A DNA stretch of 64,000 nucleotides from Janthinobacterium sp. 67 (GCF_002797895.1 NZ_PGES01000001.1:372001-436000); one strand, 5' to 3'; shown: positions 22,063 through 31,072, counted from the first letter of the stretch. The notes: generated by a model not told the origin, from the letters alone. Made by a program: numbers and translations.

Positions 22063-23748
22063 ATGCCGACCACGCCCTTGTCTCTGCCCCGCTTTATTCT
22101 TCCCCGTGCCGCCAGCCTGGCGCAAGGCGGTGCCGCCTTGCTGTGGCTGCCGCAAGCGGCTTTGCTGGCCTGGGCCGTGCAAGCCATGCTCGATGGCGCC
22201 GGCTGGCGCGCCGCGCTGGCGCCGGCCGCCGGCGTGCTGCTGCTGGGCGTGCTGCGCGCCGTCTGCGAAGCGTGGGGCGCGCGGCGCATGTATGCGGCGG
22301 CGCGCGCGCACCTGTCCACCTTGCGCGCGCAAGTGGCGCAAGCGCTGGCGCGCCGTTCGCCGCTGGACCGCCAGCGCGCCCAGTCGGGCCAGGCGGCCAG
22401 CGTCATCGCCGAACAGGCCGAAGCCATCGTGCCGTATCTGGTGCGCTACAAGCCCGCGCGCTGGAAGGTGATGCTCGTGCCGTTCGTGATCCTCGCCGTG
22501 GTGACGCCGCTGTCGTGGATCGCCGCGCTGATCCTGCTGATCGCCGCGCCCCTGATTCCTGTCTTCATGGCCCTGGTGGGCATGGGCGCGCAAGCGGCCA
22601 GCCGCGCGCAGATGGTGGAAATGGGCAGCATGAACGCCTTTCTGCTGGACCGCCTGCGCGGCCTGGCCACCTTGCGCGCGCTGGGCGCCGTCGACGCCAC
22701 GGCCGAACGGCTGGACGCCTCCTCGCAATCCGTGCGCCGGCGCACGATGGTGGTGCTGCGCATCGCTTTTTTGTCGTCCGCCGTACTGGAATTGTTTTCC
22801 GCGCTCGGTGTCGCCATGGTGGCCGCCTTCATCGGTTTCTCCTTGCTGGGCAGCATCAATTTCGGCACCTGGGGCCGGGAACTGACCTTGGGGCAGGGCA
22901 TGTTCATCCTGCTGCTGGCGCCCGCCTTCTTCGAGCCGCTGCGCGAACTGGCCGCCGTCTGGCACGACAAGGCGGCCGGCGAAGCGGGTCTGGCCAGCTT
23001 GCACGACCTGGCGGCCGATGGCGTGCCCCTGCCTGGCGCTGGCGTGGAAGTGGCGGCCGTCTCGACCGCCGCCATGGCCGTGGCGGCGCCCGCCGTGGAC
23101 CTCCAGCAATTGCGCTTTGCCCATCCGGGCGAAGCGCCCGTGTTCGACGGCTTCGACCTGGCCGTGCGCGCGGGCGAACACGTGGCCCTGCTGGGTGCCA
23201 GCGGCGCGGGCAAGACCACCTTGCTGTCCCTGCTGGCCGGCCTGCTGCCCGCCAGCGGCGGCGAGATCCGCATCGGCGGCGTGCGCCTGACCAACAGCAC
23301 CGTCAATACCTTGCGCCAGCGCATGGCGTGGATGGGCCAGCGCCCCCACGTGTTTGCCGCGTCCGTCAGCCAGAACGTGACCCTGGGCCGCGTGGGCGCC
23401 AGTGCCGCGCACGTGACGCAGGCGCTGCACCTGGCCGACCTGGCTGCCGTGGCGCAGGCGCAGCCGGCCGTCATGCTCAGCGATGGCGGTCAGGGCTTGT
23501 CCGGCGGCGAAGCCGTGCGCCTGGCCCTGGCCCGCGTGGCCATGCATCCGCATGCGGATTTGCTGCTCGTCGATGAACCGACGGCCCACCTGGATAGCGA
23601 AACGGCGGCGCGTGTGACGGACGCCCTGCTGGCACTGGCGCAAGGCAAGACGATGATCGTCGCCACGCACGACCCCGTGCTGGCTGGCCGCCTGCAGCGC
23701 ACGGTGCAGGTCGATGCGCATGCCCAAGTGCAGGAGTTGCGCGCATGA
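22063..23748 (+). CDS. cydD: Heterodimeric ABC exporter CydD (cytochrome bd assembly)
   Basis: CydD and CydC form an inner-membrane ABC exporter of cysteine/glutathione (and haem-linked in later work) needed to assemble cytochrome bd. The 561-residue product has a six-span membrane domain (about 1-310) and an ATPase domain: Walker A GASGAGKTT near residue 383, signature LSGGEAVRLALAR and Walker B DLLLVDEPTAHLD. It is the first gene of the cyd operon and overlaps cydC by 4 bases. The ribosome binding site is weak (GAAG). Confidence 0.93.
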   Translation: MPTTPLSLPRFILPRAASLAQGGAALLWLPQAALLAWAVQAMLDGAGWRAALAPAAGVLLLGVLRAVCEAWGARRMYAAARAHLSTLRAQVAQALARRSPLDRQRAQSGQAASVIAEQAEAIVPYLVRYKPARWKVMLVPFVILAVVTPLSWIAALILLIAAPLIPVFMALVGMGAQAASRAQMVEMGSMNAFLLDRLRGLATLRALGAVDATAERLDASSQSVRRRTMVVLRIAFLSSAVLELFSALGVAMVAAFIGFSLLGSINFGTWGRELTLGQGMFILLLAPAFFEPLRELAAVWHDKAAGEAGLASLHDLAADGVPLPGAGVEVAAVSTAAMAVAAPAVDLQQLRFAHPGEAPVFDGFDLAVRAGEHVALLGASGAGKTTLLSLLAGLLPASGGEIRIGGVRLTNSTVNTLRQRMAWMGQRPHVFAASVSQNVTLGRVGASAAHVTQALHLADLAAVAQAQPAVMLSDGGQGLSGGEAVRLALARVAMHPHADLLLVDEPTAHLDSETAARVTDALLALAQGKTMIVATHDPVLAGRLQRTVQVDAHAQVQELRA

Positions 23749-25427
23749 AAACTTCACTCATATCGAACCCCGTCTTGCGGCAATTGCTGCTGGCCCAGCC
23801 CTGCAAGCTGATCGGCGGCGCCTTGCTGGCGGCGCTGACGGCGGTGGCCGGCATGGCATTGCTGGGCTTGTCCGGCTGGTTTATCACGGCCACCTCGATT
23901 GCCGGCCTGCACGCCTCCACCGCCATTGTCTTTGACGTGTTCGGCCCGTCGGCCGGCATCCGCCTGCTGGCCATCGGCCGCACGGGCTCGCGCTATGCGG
24001 AGCGGCTCGTCACGCACGACGCCACGTTTGCCGCGCTGGCCAGCATCCGCGTGCGGCTGTTCCGCGGCTGGTCGCGCCCGCAAGCGGCGAGCCGCCTGCT
24101 GCGCCAGCCGGCCAAGCTGCTGTTCCGCCTGACGGCCGATATCGACGCGCTCGAATCGCTGTACTTGCGCCTGCTCGTGCCCGCCTTCACGGCCCTGTGC
24201 GCGGCCTTGCTGGCCGGTGTGGCGCTGGGCGCGATGCAGTGGCAGCTGGGCCTGGGTCTGGCCGTGTGGCTGCTGGCCGCCGGCGGCGGCATCGGCTGGA
24301 TCGTCGCGCTACGCGCCCGCCGTCCCTCCATCGTGCGTTCGCGCGCCATCGAAAAATTGCGTTCCGGCGCCATCGACCTGGTGGCCGGCCAGACGGATCT
24401 CGTGATGGCAGGCCGCATCGACGCCCAATGCGCGGCGCTGGGGCAGATCGACCGTTCGCTGGCGCAAGCCGATTTTGCCCTGCTGCGCCTGGAAACGGCG
24501 GCCGGCGCCGCGTATGGCGTGGCCGGCAGCGCGACCCTGGCTGGCGTGCTGCTGGCCGTGGCCGCGCTGGTGGAACAGCAGACGATGAGTTTGCCGCTGG
24601 CGGCCCTGGCTTTGCTGATCGCCCTGACGGCCGTGGAACCGTTTGCGGGACTGCGCCGCGGCACCCTGGAAGCGGGACGCATGCTGCTGGCCATGCGCCG
24701 GCTGGCGCCGCGCCTGGAGGTTGAAGAGATCGCCGCGCCGCCGGCTGACTGCGTACCGGGCTTGCGCCTGGACCACGTCAGCGCCGCCCATGCGGGCAGC
24801 CATGCCGCCATCTTGCATGATATTTCCCTGCACATCGCGCATGGCGAGCGCGTGGCCTTGATCGGCCCCAGCGGCGCGGGCAAGTCGACCTTGCTGGCCA
24901 TCACCGCGCGCGAACTGGCGCCCCTGTCGGGCAAGGTGGCCGCGCCGCGCGCCTGCCTGTTCATGCAGAAGACGGAATTGTTCCAGGACAGCTTGCGCGA
25001 CAACCTGCGCCTGGCCGACCCGTCCGCCAGCGATGCGCAGCTGTGGGCGGCGCTGCAATCGGCCGGTCTGGATGACGAGGTGCGCGCGTTTGCGGGCGGC
25101 CTTGACACCATGCTGGGCGAGGGCGGCCTGGGCCTATCGGGCGGCCAGGCGCGGCGATTGGCGCTGGCGCGGCTGTTCCTGCATGAATCGACCTTGTGGC
25201 TGCTGGACGAAGCGACGGAAGCGCTCAATGCCCAGACGGCGATCGACGTCCTGCGGCGCCTGCGCGCGCGCAGCGAAGGACGTACCTTGCTGATTGCAAC
25301 CCACTTGCGGCGCGAAGCGGCGCTGGCTGACAGGCTGGTCAGCCTGCGCGATGGCCGTATCGTGGGCGACGCGCGCCGTGGCACACCGGCCTTCGACACG
25401 GCCATGGCGGGATTGCGCGGAGATTAA
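23745..25427 (+). CDS. cydC: Heterodimeric ABC exporter CydC (cytochrome bd assembly)
   Basis: The partner of CydD. The 560-residue product has a membrane domain beginning GGALLAALTAVAGMALLGLS and containing WFITATSIAGL, which is typical of CydC, and an ATPase domain with Walker A IGPSGAGKSTLL, signature LSGGQARRLALARLF and Walker B STLWLLDEATEALN. The start overlaps the cydD stop (ATGA), so synthesis is coupled. cydA follows after 115 bases containing a possible promoter. Confidence 0.93.
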   Translation: MKTSLISNPVLRQLLLAQPCKLIGGALLAALTAVAGMALLGLSGWFITATSIAGLHASTAIVFDVFGPSAGIRLLAIGRTGSRYAERLVTHDATFAALASIRVRLFRGWSRPQAASRLLRQPAKLLFRLTADIDALESLYLRLLVPAFTALCAALLAGVALGAMQWQLGLGLAVWLLAAGGGIGWIVALRARRPSIVRSRAIEKLRSGAIDLVAGQTDLVMAGRIDAQCAALGQIDRSLAQADFALLRLETAAGAAYGVAGSATLAGVLLAVAALVEQQTMSLPLAALALLIALTAVEPFAGLRRGTLEAGRMLLAMRRLAPRLEVEEIAAPPADCVPGLRLDHVSAAHAGSHAAILHDISLHIAHGERVALIGPSGAGKSTLLAITARELAPLSGKVAAPRACLFMQKTELFQDSLRDNLRLADPSASDAQLWAALQSAGLDDEVRAFAGGLDTMLGEGGLGLSGGQARRLALARLFLHESTLWLLDEATEALNAQTAIDVLRRLRARSEGRTLLIATHLRREAALADRLVSLRDGRIVGDARRGTPAFDTAMAGLRGD

Positions 25428-25485
25428 GACAGAACGGAGACACAGGCGCTGCCGTCCGCCGGCATGAGGGGCGGTAGCAATCGAA

Positions 25486-25514
25486 TTACATCAGATAGAT
25501 ACCAAGTCTACAAT
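25486..25514 (+). promoter_or_regulatory. Possible internal promoter before cydA
   Basis: TTACAT (25486-25491), 17 bases, then TACAAT (25509-25514). The -10 matches five of six, the -35 is poor. It could allow cydABX to be made apart from cydDC. Confidence 0.35.
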
Positions 25515-25542
25515 TACATTAGGGAAACACCAAGGAAATCAT

Positions 25543-27120
25543 ATGGACTTCGATATTGTCGCTTTATCCAGACTGCAGTTCGCGCTGACAGCTCTGTACC
25601 ACTTTATATTCGTTCCGCTGACGATAGGCCTGTCAGTGCTGCTCGCCATCATGGAGACGGTCTACGTGATGACGAACCGTCCCATCTGGCGCGACATGAC
25701 CAAGTTCTGGGGTGTCTTGTTCGGCATCAACTTCGCCATGGGCGTGGCGACGGGTGTCGTCATGGAATTCCAGTTCGGCATGAACTGGAGCTATTACAGC
25801 CATTACGTGGGCGACATTTTCGGCGCGCCGCTGGCCATCGAAGGCTTGATGGCCTTCTTCCTGGAAGCGACCTTCGTCGGCCTGTTCTTCTTCGGCTGGG
25901 ACAAGCTGTCAAAGCGGGGCCATCTGGTCACGACCTGGCTGGTGGCCATCGGCTCGAACTTCTCGGCGTTGTGGATCCTGATCGCCAACGGCTGGATGCA
26001 AAATCCCGTCGGCGCGGCCTTCAATCCGCAGACCATGCGCATGGAAGTGACGGATTTCGGCGCCGTGCTGACGAACCCGGTGGCGCAGGCGAAATTCGTG
26101 CACACGGTGTCGGCCGGTTACACGGCGGCGGCCATCTTCGTGCTCGGTATTTCCGCCTGGTATCTGCTGAAGGGCCGCCACGTACAGCTGGCCAAGCGTT
26201 CGATGACGGTGGCCGCCTCGTTCGGTCTGGCCGCCACCTTGTCGGTGGTGGTGCTCGGTGATGAAAGCGGCTACCTGTCGTCGGAACATCAAAAGATGAA
26301 ACTGGCCGCGATTGAGGCCATGTGGACGACGGAGCCGGCCCCGGCCGCCTTCACGGCCATCGGTTTTCCCGACGCCAAAGCGCGCGAGACGCATTACGCC
26401 GTGCACATCCCGATGGTGATGGGCTTGATCGGCACGCGTTCGCTGACGACGGAAATCCCCGGCATTGAGCAGCTGGTCGACCGTGGCGAGCTGCTGATCC
26501 AGGACGGCATCAAGGCGTATGACGCGCTGCAAACCATCCGCAGCGTGGCGCCGGGCAGCCCCGTGCCGCAGGACGCGAAGGATATGTTCGAATCGAAAGG
26601 CCAGTCCATGGGCTATGCCTTGCTGCTCAAGCGCTATGTCGACGATCCGCGCCAGGCCACGCCCGAGCAGATCCGCAAGGCCGCGCTCGATACCGTGCCG
26701 CCCGTGGGGCCGTTGTTCTGGTCTTTCCGCGTGATGGTGGGCCTGGGCATGTTCTTTATCCTGTTGACCGGCACCTTCTTCGTGCTGTCGACGCGCCGCA
26801 CGCTGGACAAGCACCGCTGGCTGCTGAAGCTGGCCGTGTTCGCCATCCCGCTGCCGTGGGTGGCCATCGAGGCGGGCTGGATCGTGGCCGAAGTGGGCCG
26901 CCAGCCGTGGGTCATCGAAGGCGTGCTGCCGACGGCCGTGGCCGTCTCTAACCTGGGCGCTTCGACCCTGTTGATCACCATTGCCGGCTTTGCCGCCATC
27001 TACACCGTGCTGTTGATTATTGAAATGAAGCTCATGCTCAAGGCCATCCGCAAGGGGCCGCAAGAGACGGCGCCGGCCCCCGTGCCAGCGGCCGCAGCCA
27101 TTCATACTCAACGCGCCTGA
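25543..27120 (+). CDS. cydA: Cytochrome bd ubiquinol oxidase subunit I
   Basis: CydA carries haems b558, b595 and d and oxidises ubiquinol while reducing O2 with high affinity. The 525-residue length is that of the L-type enzyme. LSRLQFALTALYHFIFVPLT holds the early conserved histidine; the Q-loop between GDESGY and PLFWSFRVMVGLG is long (about 130 residues), and KLAAIEAMW keeps the conserved lysine and glutamate of quinol oxidation. GRQPWVIEGVLPTA is the family signature. AAGGA precedes the start. cydB follows after 13 bases. Confidence 0.97.
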   Translation: MDFDIVALSRLQFALTALYHFIFVPLTIGLSVLLAIMETVYVMTNRPIWRDMTKFWGVLFGINFAMGVATGVVMEFQFGMNWSYYSHYVGDIFGAPLAIEGLMAFFLEATFVGLFFFGWDKLSKRGHLVTTWLVAIGSNFSALWILIANGWMQNPVGAAFNPQTMRMEVTDFGAVLTNPVAQAKFVHTVSAGYTAAAIFVLGISAWYLLKGRHVQLAKRSMTVAASFGLAATLSVVVLGDESGYLSSEHQKMKLAAIEAMWTTEPAPAAFTAIGFPDAKARETHYAVHIPMVMGLIGTRSLTTEIPGIEQLVDRGELLIQDGIKAYDALQTIRSVAPGSPVPQDAKDMFESKGQSMGYALLLKRYVDDPRQATPEQIRKAALDTVPPVGPLFWSFRVMVGLGMFFILLTGTFFVLSTRRTLDKHRWLLKLAVFAIPLPWVAIEAGWIVAEVGRQPWVIEGVLPTAVAVSNLGASTLLITIAGFAAIYTVLLIIEMKLMLKAIRKGPQETAPAPVPAAAAIHTQRA

Positions 27121-27133
27121 GGAGGACCAGACC

Positions 27134-28288
27134 ATGATTTTGCATGAAATGATTTCGTATGAAACCCTGCGCCTGATCTGGTGGCTGCTGATCGGCATCC
27201 TGCTGGTGGGCTTTGCCATCACGGACGGCTTCGACCTGGGCACGGGCATCCTGCTGCCGTTCGCCGGAAAGACGGACCTCGAGCGCCGCGTCATCATCAA
27301 CAGCATCGGCCCCGTGTGGGAAGGCAACCAGGTATGGCTGATCCTCGGCGGCGGCGCCATCTTTGCCGCCTGGCCGCAGTTGTACGCCGTCTCGTTCTCG
27401 GGCTTTTATTTGGCCATGTTTGTCATCCTCGTGGCGCTGATCGTGCGTCCCGTGGCGTTCAAGTTCCGCAGCAAGCGCGAAGACCCGCGCTGGCGCGCCC
27501 GCTGGGATGCGGCACTGTTCGTGGGCGGCTTCGTGCCGGCCCTGATCTGCGGCGTGGCGATCGGCAACGTGCTGCAAGGCGTGCCGTTCCGTTTCTCGCC
27601 GGACATGCATATCTTCTATGACGGCAGTTTCTTTGCGCTGCTCAATCCGTTCGCCCTGCTGTGCGGCCTCGTCTCGGTGGCCATGCTGGTGATGCACGGC
27701 GCCACCTGGCTGCAAGTGAAAACGGACGGCCCCGTGGCTGAACGCTCGCGCCGCTACGGCAGCGTGGCGGCGCTCGCCACCGTCGTGCTGTATGCGCTGG
27801 CCGGCGTGGCCCTGTGGCTGTGGGTCGATGGCTACCGCGTCACCAGCGCCGTCGTCGTCGACGGTCCGTCGAACCCCATGCTGAAAACGGCGCAGGTACA
27901 CGTGGGCGCCTGGTTCCTTAACTTTGCAGCCCATCCGTGGACCTGGATCGCCCCTGCGCTGGGTTTACTTGGCCCCTTGCTGGCGTTTGCCTTGCTGCGC
28001 GCGCGCCGCGAAGTGCCTGCCTTGCTGGCCAGCGCGGCGGCCATCGCCGGCATCATCCTCAGCGTGGGCGCGGCCATGTTCCCGTTCATCCTGCCATCGT
28101 CGATCGACCCGCGCGCCAGCCTGACGGTGTGGGATTCCTCGTCCAGCCACATGACCCTGTTCATCATGCTGGTCGTCACGGCCGTATTCATTCCCCTCAT
28201 CGTGGCGTACACGACGTGGGTATATAAAGTGCTGTGGGGTAAGGTCGACGGCAAAGCCATCGAAGACGACAGCGGTCACGCCTACTAA
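27134..28288 (+). CDS. cydB: Cytochrome bd ubiquinol oxidase subunit II
   Basis: CydB is the second large subunit of cytochrome bd and supports the proton pathway. The 384-residue product shows WWLLIGILLVGFAITDGFDL, GTGILLPFAGKTD, NSIGPVWEGNQVWLILGGGA and FPFILPSSIDP, all characteristic, and eight to nine membrane segments. GAGGA lies before the start. It is followed 22 bases later by cydX. Confidence 0.97.
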   Translation: MILHEMISYETLRLIWWLLIGILLVGFAITDGFDLGTGILLPFAGKTDLERRVIINSIGPVWEGNQVWLILGGGAIFAAWPQLYAVSFSGFYLAMFVILVALIVRPVAFKFRSKREDPRWRARWDAALFVGGFVPALICGVAIGNVLQGVPFRFSPDMHIFYDGSFFALLNPFALLCGLVSVAMLVMHGATWLQVKTDGPVAERSRRYGSVAALATVVLYALAGVALWLWVDGYRVTSAVVVDGPSNPMLKTAQVHVGAWFLNFAAHPWTWIAPALGLLGPLLAFALLRARREVPALLASAAAIAGIILSVGAAMFPFILPSSIDPRASLTVWDSSSSHMTLFIMLVVTAVFIPLIVAYTTWVYKVLWGKVDGKAIEDDSGHAY

Positions 28289-28310
28289 GAATTTACGAAA
28301 GGAATTAACT

Positions 28311-28436
28311 ATGTGGTATTTCGCCTGGATACTGGGTCTGCCGCTGGCGGCGACCTTCGCCGTGCTCAATGCGATGTGGTATGAAATCGCCGATGGCGAC
28401 ACGACGCCCGAGCAGTACCGCGACACGCCGAACTAG
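28311..28436 (+). CDS. cydX: Cytochrome bd small subunit CydX
   Basis: A 41-residue single-span protein beginning MWYFAWILGLPLAATFAVLN, the known CydX pattern, with a soluble tail EIADGDTTPEQYRDTPN. CydX stabilises the haem environment of cytochrome bd. AAAGGA lies seven bases before the ATG. It is the last gene of the cyd operon; a terminator follows 19 bases after the stop. The gene is short and easily missed. Confidence 0.92.
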   Translation: MWYFAWILGLPLAATFAVLNAMWYEIADGDTTPEQYRDTPN

Positions 28437-28454
28437 TCGCAGTACGGACTGAAC

Positions 28455-28488
28455 AGCCCCGCCCGGCGCAATGCCCGGCGGGGCTTTT
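28455..28488 (+). terminator. Terminator of the cyd operon
   Basis: AGCCCCGCC at 28455 pairs with GGCGGGGCT ending near 28484, with further GC pairs inside (CGGGC/GCCCG), followed by TTTT. Confidence 0.85.
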
Positions 28489-28493
28489 GCTTG

Positions 28494-28718
28494 CTACAGC
28501 AAGATGAATTCGCCGCGGATGCGCAGCTTCATGCCACGCGGCGCGTCGGCACCCGCCGCCACGGCCCAGGCGGTAAGCCAGCGTGCACAGCGTTCGCGCG
28601 CCGCCGCATCGGCCAGCGCCTCGTTCAGCCGCCGCAGGCGCGCATCGGCACGGTCGATGCGCTGGGCCAGGTACAGGCGCTGGTCCATGGGATCCGTCTT
28701 TTTGCTGTAATGCTGCAT
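28494..28718 (-). CDS. Small hypothetical protein
   Basis: A 74-residue, mostly helical soluble protein (RLYLAQRIDRADARLRRLNE, then ALADAAARERCARWLTAWAV). GGGAAAG lies upstream of the ATG. It converges with cydX and ends close to its terminator. No family is recognised. The charged heptad-like helix suggests self-association or partner binding, but that is inference. Confidence 0.5.
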   Translation of the reverse strand: MQHYSKKTDPMDQRLYLAQRIDRADARLRRLNEALADAAARERCARWLTAWAVAAGADAPRGMKLRIRGEFILL

Positions 28719-28805
28719 GGCTTTCCCTTTCCGCGTGGTAACAAATCAGGTGATGGCATAGCCATCTACGCACGGGAGCGTCATTTGGATGTGGTGCAGG
28801 CATAA

Positions 28806-28842
28806 CCACCATGGCGGTGGCTTTGCAAGCTTGCAATGGTGG
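28806..28842. repeat. Inverted repeat next to the REP-like element
   Basis: CCACCAT (28806-28812) and ATGGTGG (28836-28842) enclose a second self-complementary core GCAAGCTTGC. It adjoins the repeat at 28847 and may be part of the same mobile structure or an old terminator. Confidence 0.5.
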
Positions 28843-28846
28843 CGTC

Positions 28847-28947
28847 GTCGGCTTACGCGCTGCGCGCTAAGCCGACCTACGGGCTGGCGGATGGGGTGCT
28901 GGCGGTGGGGAGGTAGGTCGGATTAGCGCGCAAGCGCGTAATCCGAC
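28847..28947. repeat. Paired REP-like palindromic repeat, copy 2
   Basis: The same layout as 13960-14057: an inverted pair of modules. Module one reads GTCGGCTTACGCGC ... GCGCTAAGCCGAC, module two GTAGGTCGGATTAGCGCGC ... GCGTAATCCGAC. In module one GGATTA/TAATCC of copy 1 has become GGCTTA/TAAGCC, a paired change on both arms. A collapsed third half-module (GTCGGCTTACGACCTACC, about 28974-28991) lies just beyond. Confidence 0.85.
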
Positions 28948-28980
28948 AATATTGTTGGCCGCGACGGTGGTGTCGTCGGC

Positions 28981-29169
28981 TTACGACCTACCGGCAGGTG
29001 GCTTGCTCGGCGGTTTGGGTGTTGCAATGGCAATCGGGTCGCTGGCCGGAAAGCTTTCCTTGAGCGCTTCATCAAGGATTTCCTCTGCGTGGCTTTCGCT
29101 GGCCGGGGTGGGTGAATCGCGCTCCGGTGGCGGCGCGGGTGCGGTGGCGGCGTTGGTGCTGGAATGCAT
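28981..29169 (-). CDS. Small conserved-looking protein with SFPASDP motif
   Basis: A 62-residue protein from ATG 29169 (GAGGGG about seven bases upstream; an upstream in-frame start at 29205 lacks one). It is rich in Ala and Pro, with a central acidic helix and the motif ILDEALKESFPASDP, which I know from many short unannotated proteobacterial proteins of unknown function. The last codons and the stop fall inside a partial REP-like repeat (about 28974-28991), so the C-terminus was probably reshaped by the repeat. Confidence 0.6.
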   Translation of the reverse strand: MHSSTNAATAPAPPPERDSPTPASESHAEEILDEALKESFPASDPIAIATPKPPSKPPAGRS

Positions 29170-29344
29170 GATGATCCCCTCGCAGTAATGGTTCGGCAAC
29201 GCCATGCGGCCGGGATGGCCATGGCGCGGGTTGATGCTTCCAGCCTAGCACATCGCCTGAAAACGGCGCGCCCGCTGCGCCAGCCACGGTGCTGGTCAGG
29301 CCGGGTCTGCTACACTGCGCTCCACTTTTCTCGATGGAACCGCC

Positions 29345-30058
29345 ATGACTTCCTTATCCCTGCCATATCGCGCCACCGTACTTGAAGCCTGTGCCTGGCT
29401 GGAGCAACAGACGGGCACGCCCTGGACCCTGGCGCGCCTGCTGGAGCAGGGCGGCTTGCCGTACGTCTGGCTCGATTACAGCGAAGCATGGGCCGAGCTG
29501 TTCCATGACGGCGTGACGCGCTATGCGGCGCCCGTCGTGTTCATCGGCGACAAAGAGCATCTGGCCTCGGGCGCCGATGACGTGTGGCTGCGGTTTACGC
29601 GCGATTCAAGCAACATCGCCATCGAATTGAAGGCGCCGGGCTTGCGCGTGCCGGTCGATGGCTTGCATTTCCAGGAGCGCGATCTGCTGCGCTTGCTCAA
29701 GGAGCTGCAGCAGCCGGCCGGGGAAACGCTGGAGAAGGCGCCTGTCGTTCTGCCCAGCGCCCTGAAGGGTCTGGGGCGCGAGCAGATTCTGATGGCCTTT
29801 GCCGGGGTGGGCAAGGTCGACCTGGACCAGGGACTGGCCAGCGGCGTGGGCATCTTTGGCGACGATGGGGCGCGCGTGCGCAAGAATTCGCGCGGCGGCA
29901 AGAACAGCCACCTGTGGCATCCGGTGACCCTGGCGTTCGGCTTGCACGACGTGCACCGCGTGCCGATGGCGCATCTGAAAAAGGCGTTCGCCACGCAGCC
30001 CTTGCTGCGCGAATGGAAGGCGGATTGGCTGGAATCGTTGCGCTTGCTGGGCGAGTGA
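29345..30058 (+). CDS. Hypothetical protein, 237 residues
   Basis: A soluble 237-residue protein with no signal peptide. The N-terminal part (VLEACAWLEQQTGTPWTLAR) could be a helix-turn-helix-like segment. A middle block LHFQERDLLRLLKELQ and a conserved-looking C-terminal block HPVTLAFGLHDVHRVPMAHL precede a basic and aromatic end. I do not recognise the family; similar frames occur in accessory regions of betaproteobacteria. A TACACT about 33 bases upstream may be the -10 box. There is no cotranscribed neighbour. Confidence 0.65.
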   Translation: MTSLSLPYRATVLEACAWLEQQTGTPWTLARLLEQGGLPYVWLDYSEAWAELFHDGVTRYAAPVVFIGDKEHLASGADDVWLRFTRDSSNIAIELKAPGLRVPVDGLHFQERDLLRLLKELQQPAGETLEKAPVVLPSALKGLGREQILMAFAGVGKVDLDQGLASGVGIFGDDGARVRKNSRGGKNSHLWHPVTLAFGLHDVHRVPMAHLKKAFATQPLLREWKADWLESLRLLGE

Positions 30059-30116
30059 CAAGGAAGCTAGCCTGTCGCGCCGGCGTCTTGTTCGGCGGCA
30101 AATGCTTTTCAACCGT

Positions 30117-30515
30117 TTATTGGCTCTCCTCGATCCTGCCGCCGCACTGCGTATAGCATGCTCTGTAGTCGGCGTCGCATTGCCATGTCGACGCGCTGGA
30201 TGAACAATACTGGCGTTTTTTCGAGCATGATTCGCGGTCCGCATCTGTTTTCGCCACGGCCAGGCAGAGTGAAACGGTACTGACGTTTCGCATCTCGCAA
30301 GCCTGTGCCTGGCTCGCCGCAATCTGCTCTTTGCCGGCAATGCATATTTGCTGATTGGTCCCGCAGCTCGTCACGCACTGGCGGCCCGCATCCGAATCCG
30401 GAGGAATATAGCGATAGCTTGTGCAGCCGGCCAAGGTGATTGCGAAACCAATCGCAACAGCAAGGCGTGACAAGAAGAAGTTATGTATGTGTGAAGTGCG
30501 ATGTGAAGTGCGCAT
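30117..30515 (-). CDS. Cysteine-rich putative lipoprotein
   Basis: A 132-residue protein with a lipoprotein signal (AVAIGFAITLAGC, cysteine near residue 31). The mature part holds about ten cysteines in spaced pairs (CVTSCGTNQQIC, CEMR, CLAV, CSKKRQYC, CDADYRACYTQC), which in the envelope would form disulfides. The nearby C-x3-C and C-x6-7-C spacings suggest short helical hairpins. No family is recognised and there is no partner gene. Confidence 0.65.
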   Translation of the reverse strand: MRTSHRTSHIHNFFLSRLAVAIGFAITLAGCTSYRYIPPDSDAGRQCVTSCGTNQQICIAGKEQIAASQAQACEMRNVSTVSLCLAVAKTDADRESCSKKRQYCSSSASTWQCDADYRACYTQCGGRIEESQ

Positions 30516-30638
30516 GGCCGAAAAGTGCTTTCCCGTGTCGATGAATTGGCTTGAATGCCGGAGATATTGATATTCTGACAGGCGATCTTTTCACCTACAA
30601 CGCGCCGCAATAACTGTTACATTTTCGCTGCTGCGGTT

Positions 30639-31013
30639 TTACAGCTCGATGGGCGCCACCTCGGTGCCGATATCGGGCGCCGCGTAATGCATGCTGAAAT
30701 ACACGAAAGCGCCGATATTGATGGCGACCGTGATCCAGAACAGCACGCGGAACGAGCGCTTGCTGGACTTGTGGCGCAGCCATTGCTGGGCCAGCACGGC
30801 GCCGGGCCAGCCGCACAACAATCCCAGCAGCAGCAAGGTGCGTTCCGACGTGCGCCAGCGGCCTTCCTTGGCGGCCGACTTGTCGATCGCATAGGCAACG
30901 AAGCAGCCCAGGCTCAGCACGCCATACGCGAGGGCGACAACGACGGGGATGTGGAAAAAGAACGTGGCCAGCAAATACAGAACGACAAAGAACAGGATGA
31001 CAAGGTAGGGCAT
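30639..31013 (-). CDS. DUF1294 membrane protein
   Basis: A 124-residue membrane protein from ATG 31013. Segments PYLVILFFVVLYLLATFFF and VVALAYGVLSLGCFVAYAID are followed by DKSAAKEGRWRTSERTLLLL and GLLCGWPGAVLAQQWLRHKS, the DUF1294 signature, and a last span. The function of the family is unknown; it is sometimes fused to a cold-shock domain, not here. It lies 59 bases after ogt on the same strand and may share its transcript. Confidence 0.85.
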   Translation of the reverse strand: MPYLVILFFVVLYLLATFFFHIPVVVALAYGVLSLGCFVAYAIDKSAAKEGRWRTSERTLLLLGLLCGWPGAVLAQQWLRHKSSKRSFRVLFWITVAINIGAFVYFSMHYAAPDIGTEVAPIEL

Positions 31014-31072
31014 AGGATGTGTTGGCTTGAGCGAGGGGCGTGAGTATCCCACAAGTGGCGCCATGCCGCAGC

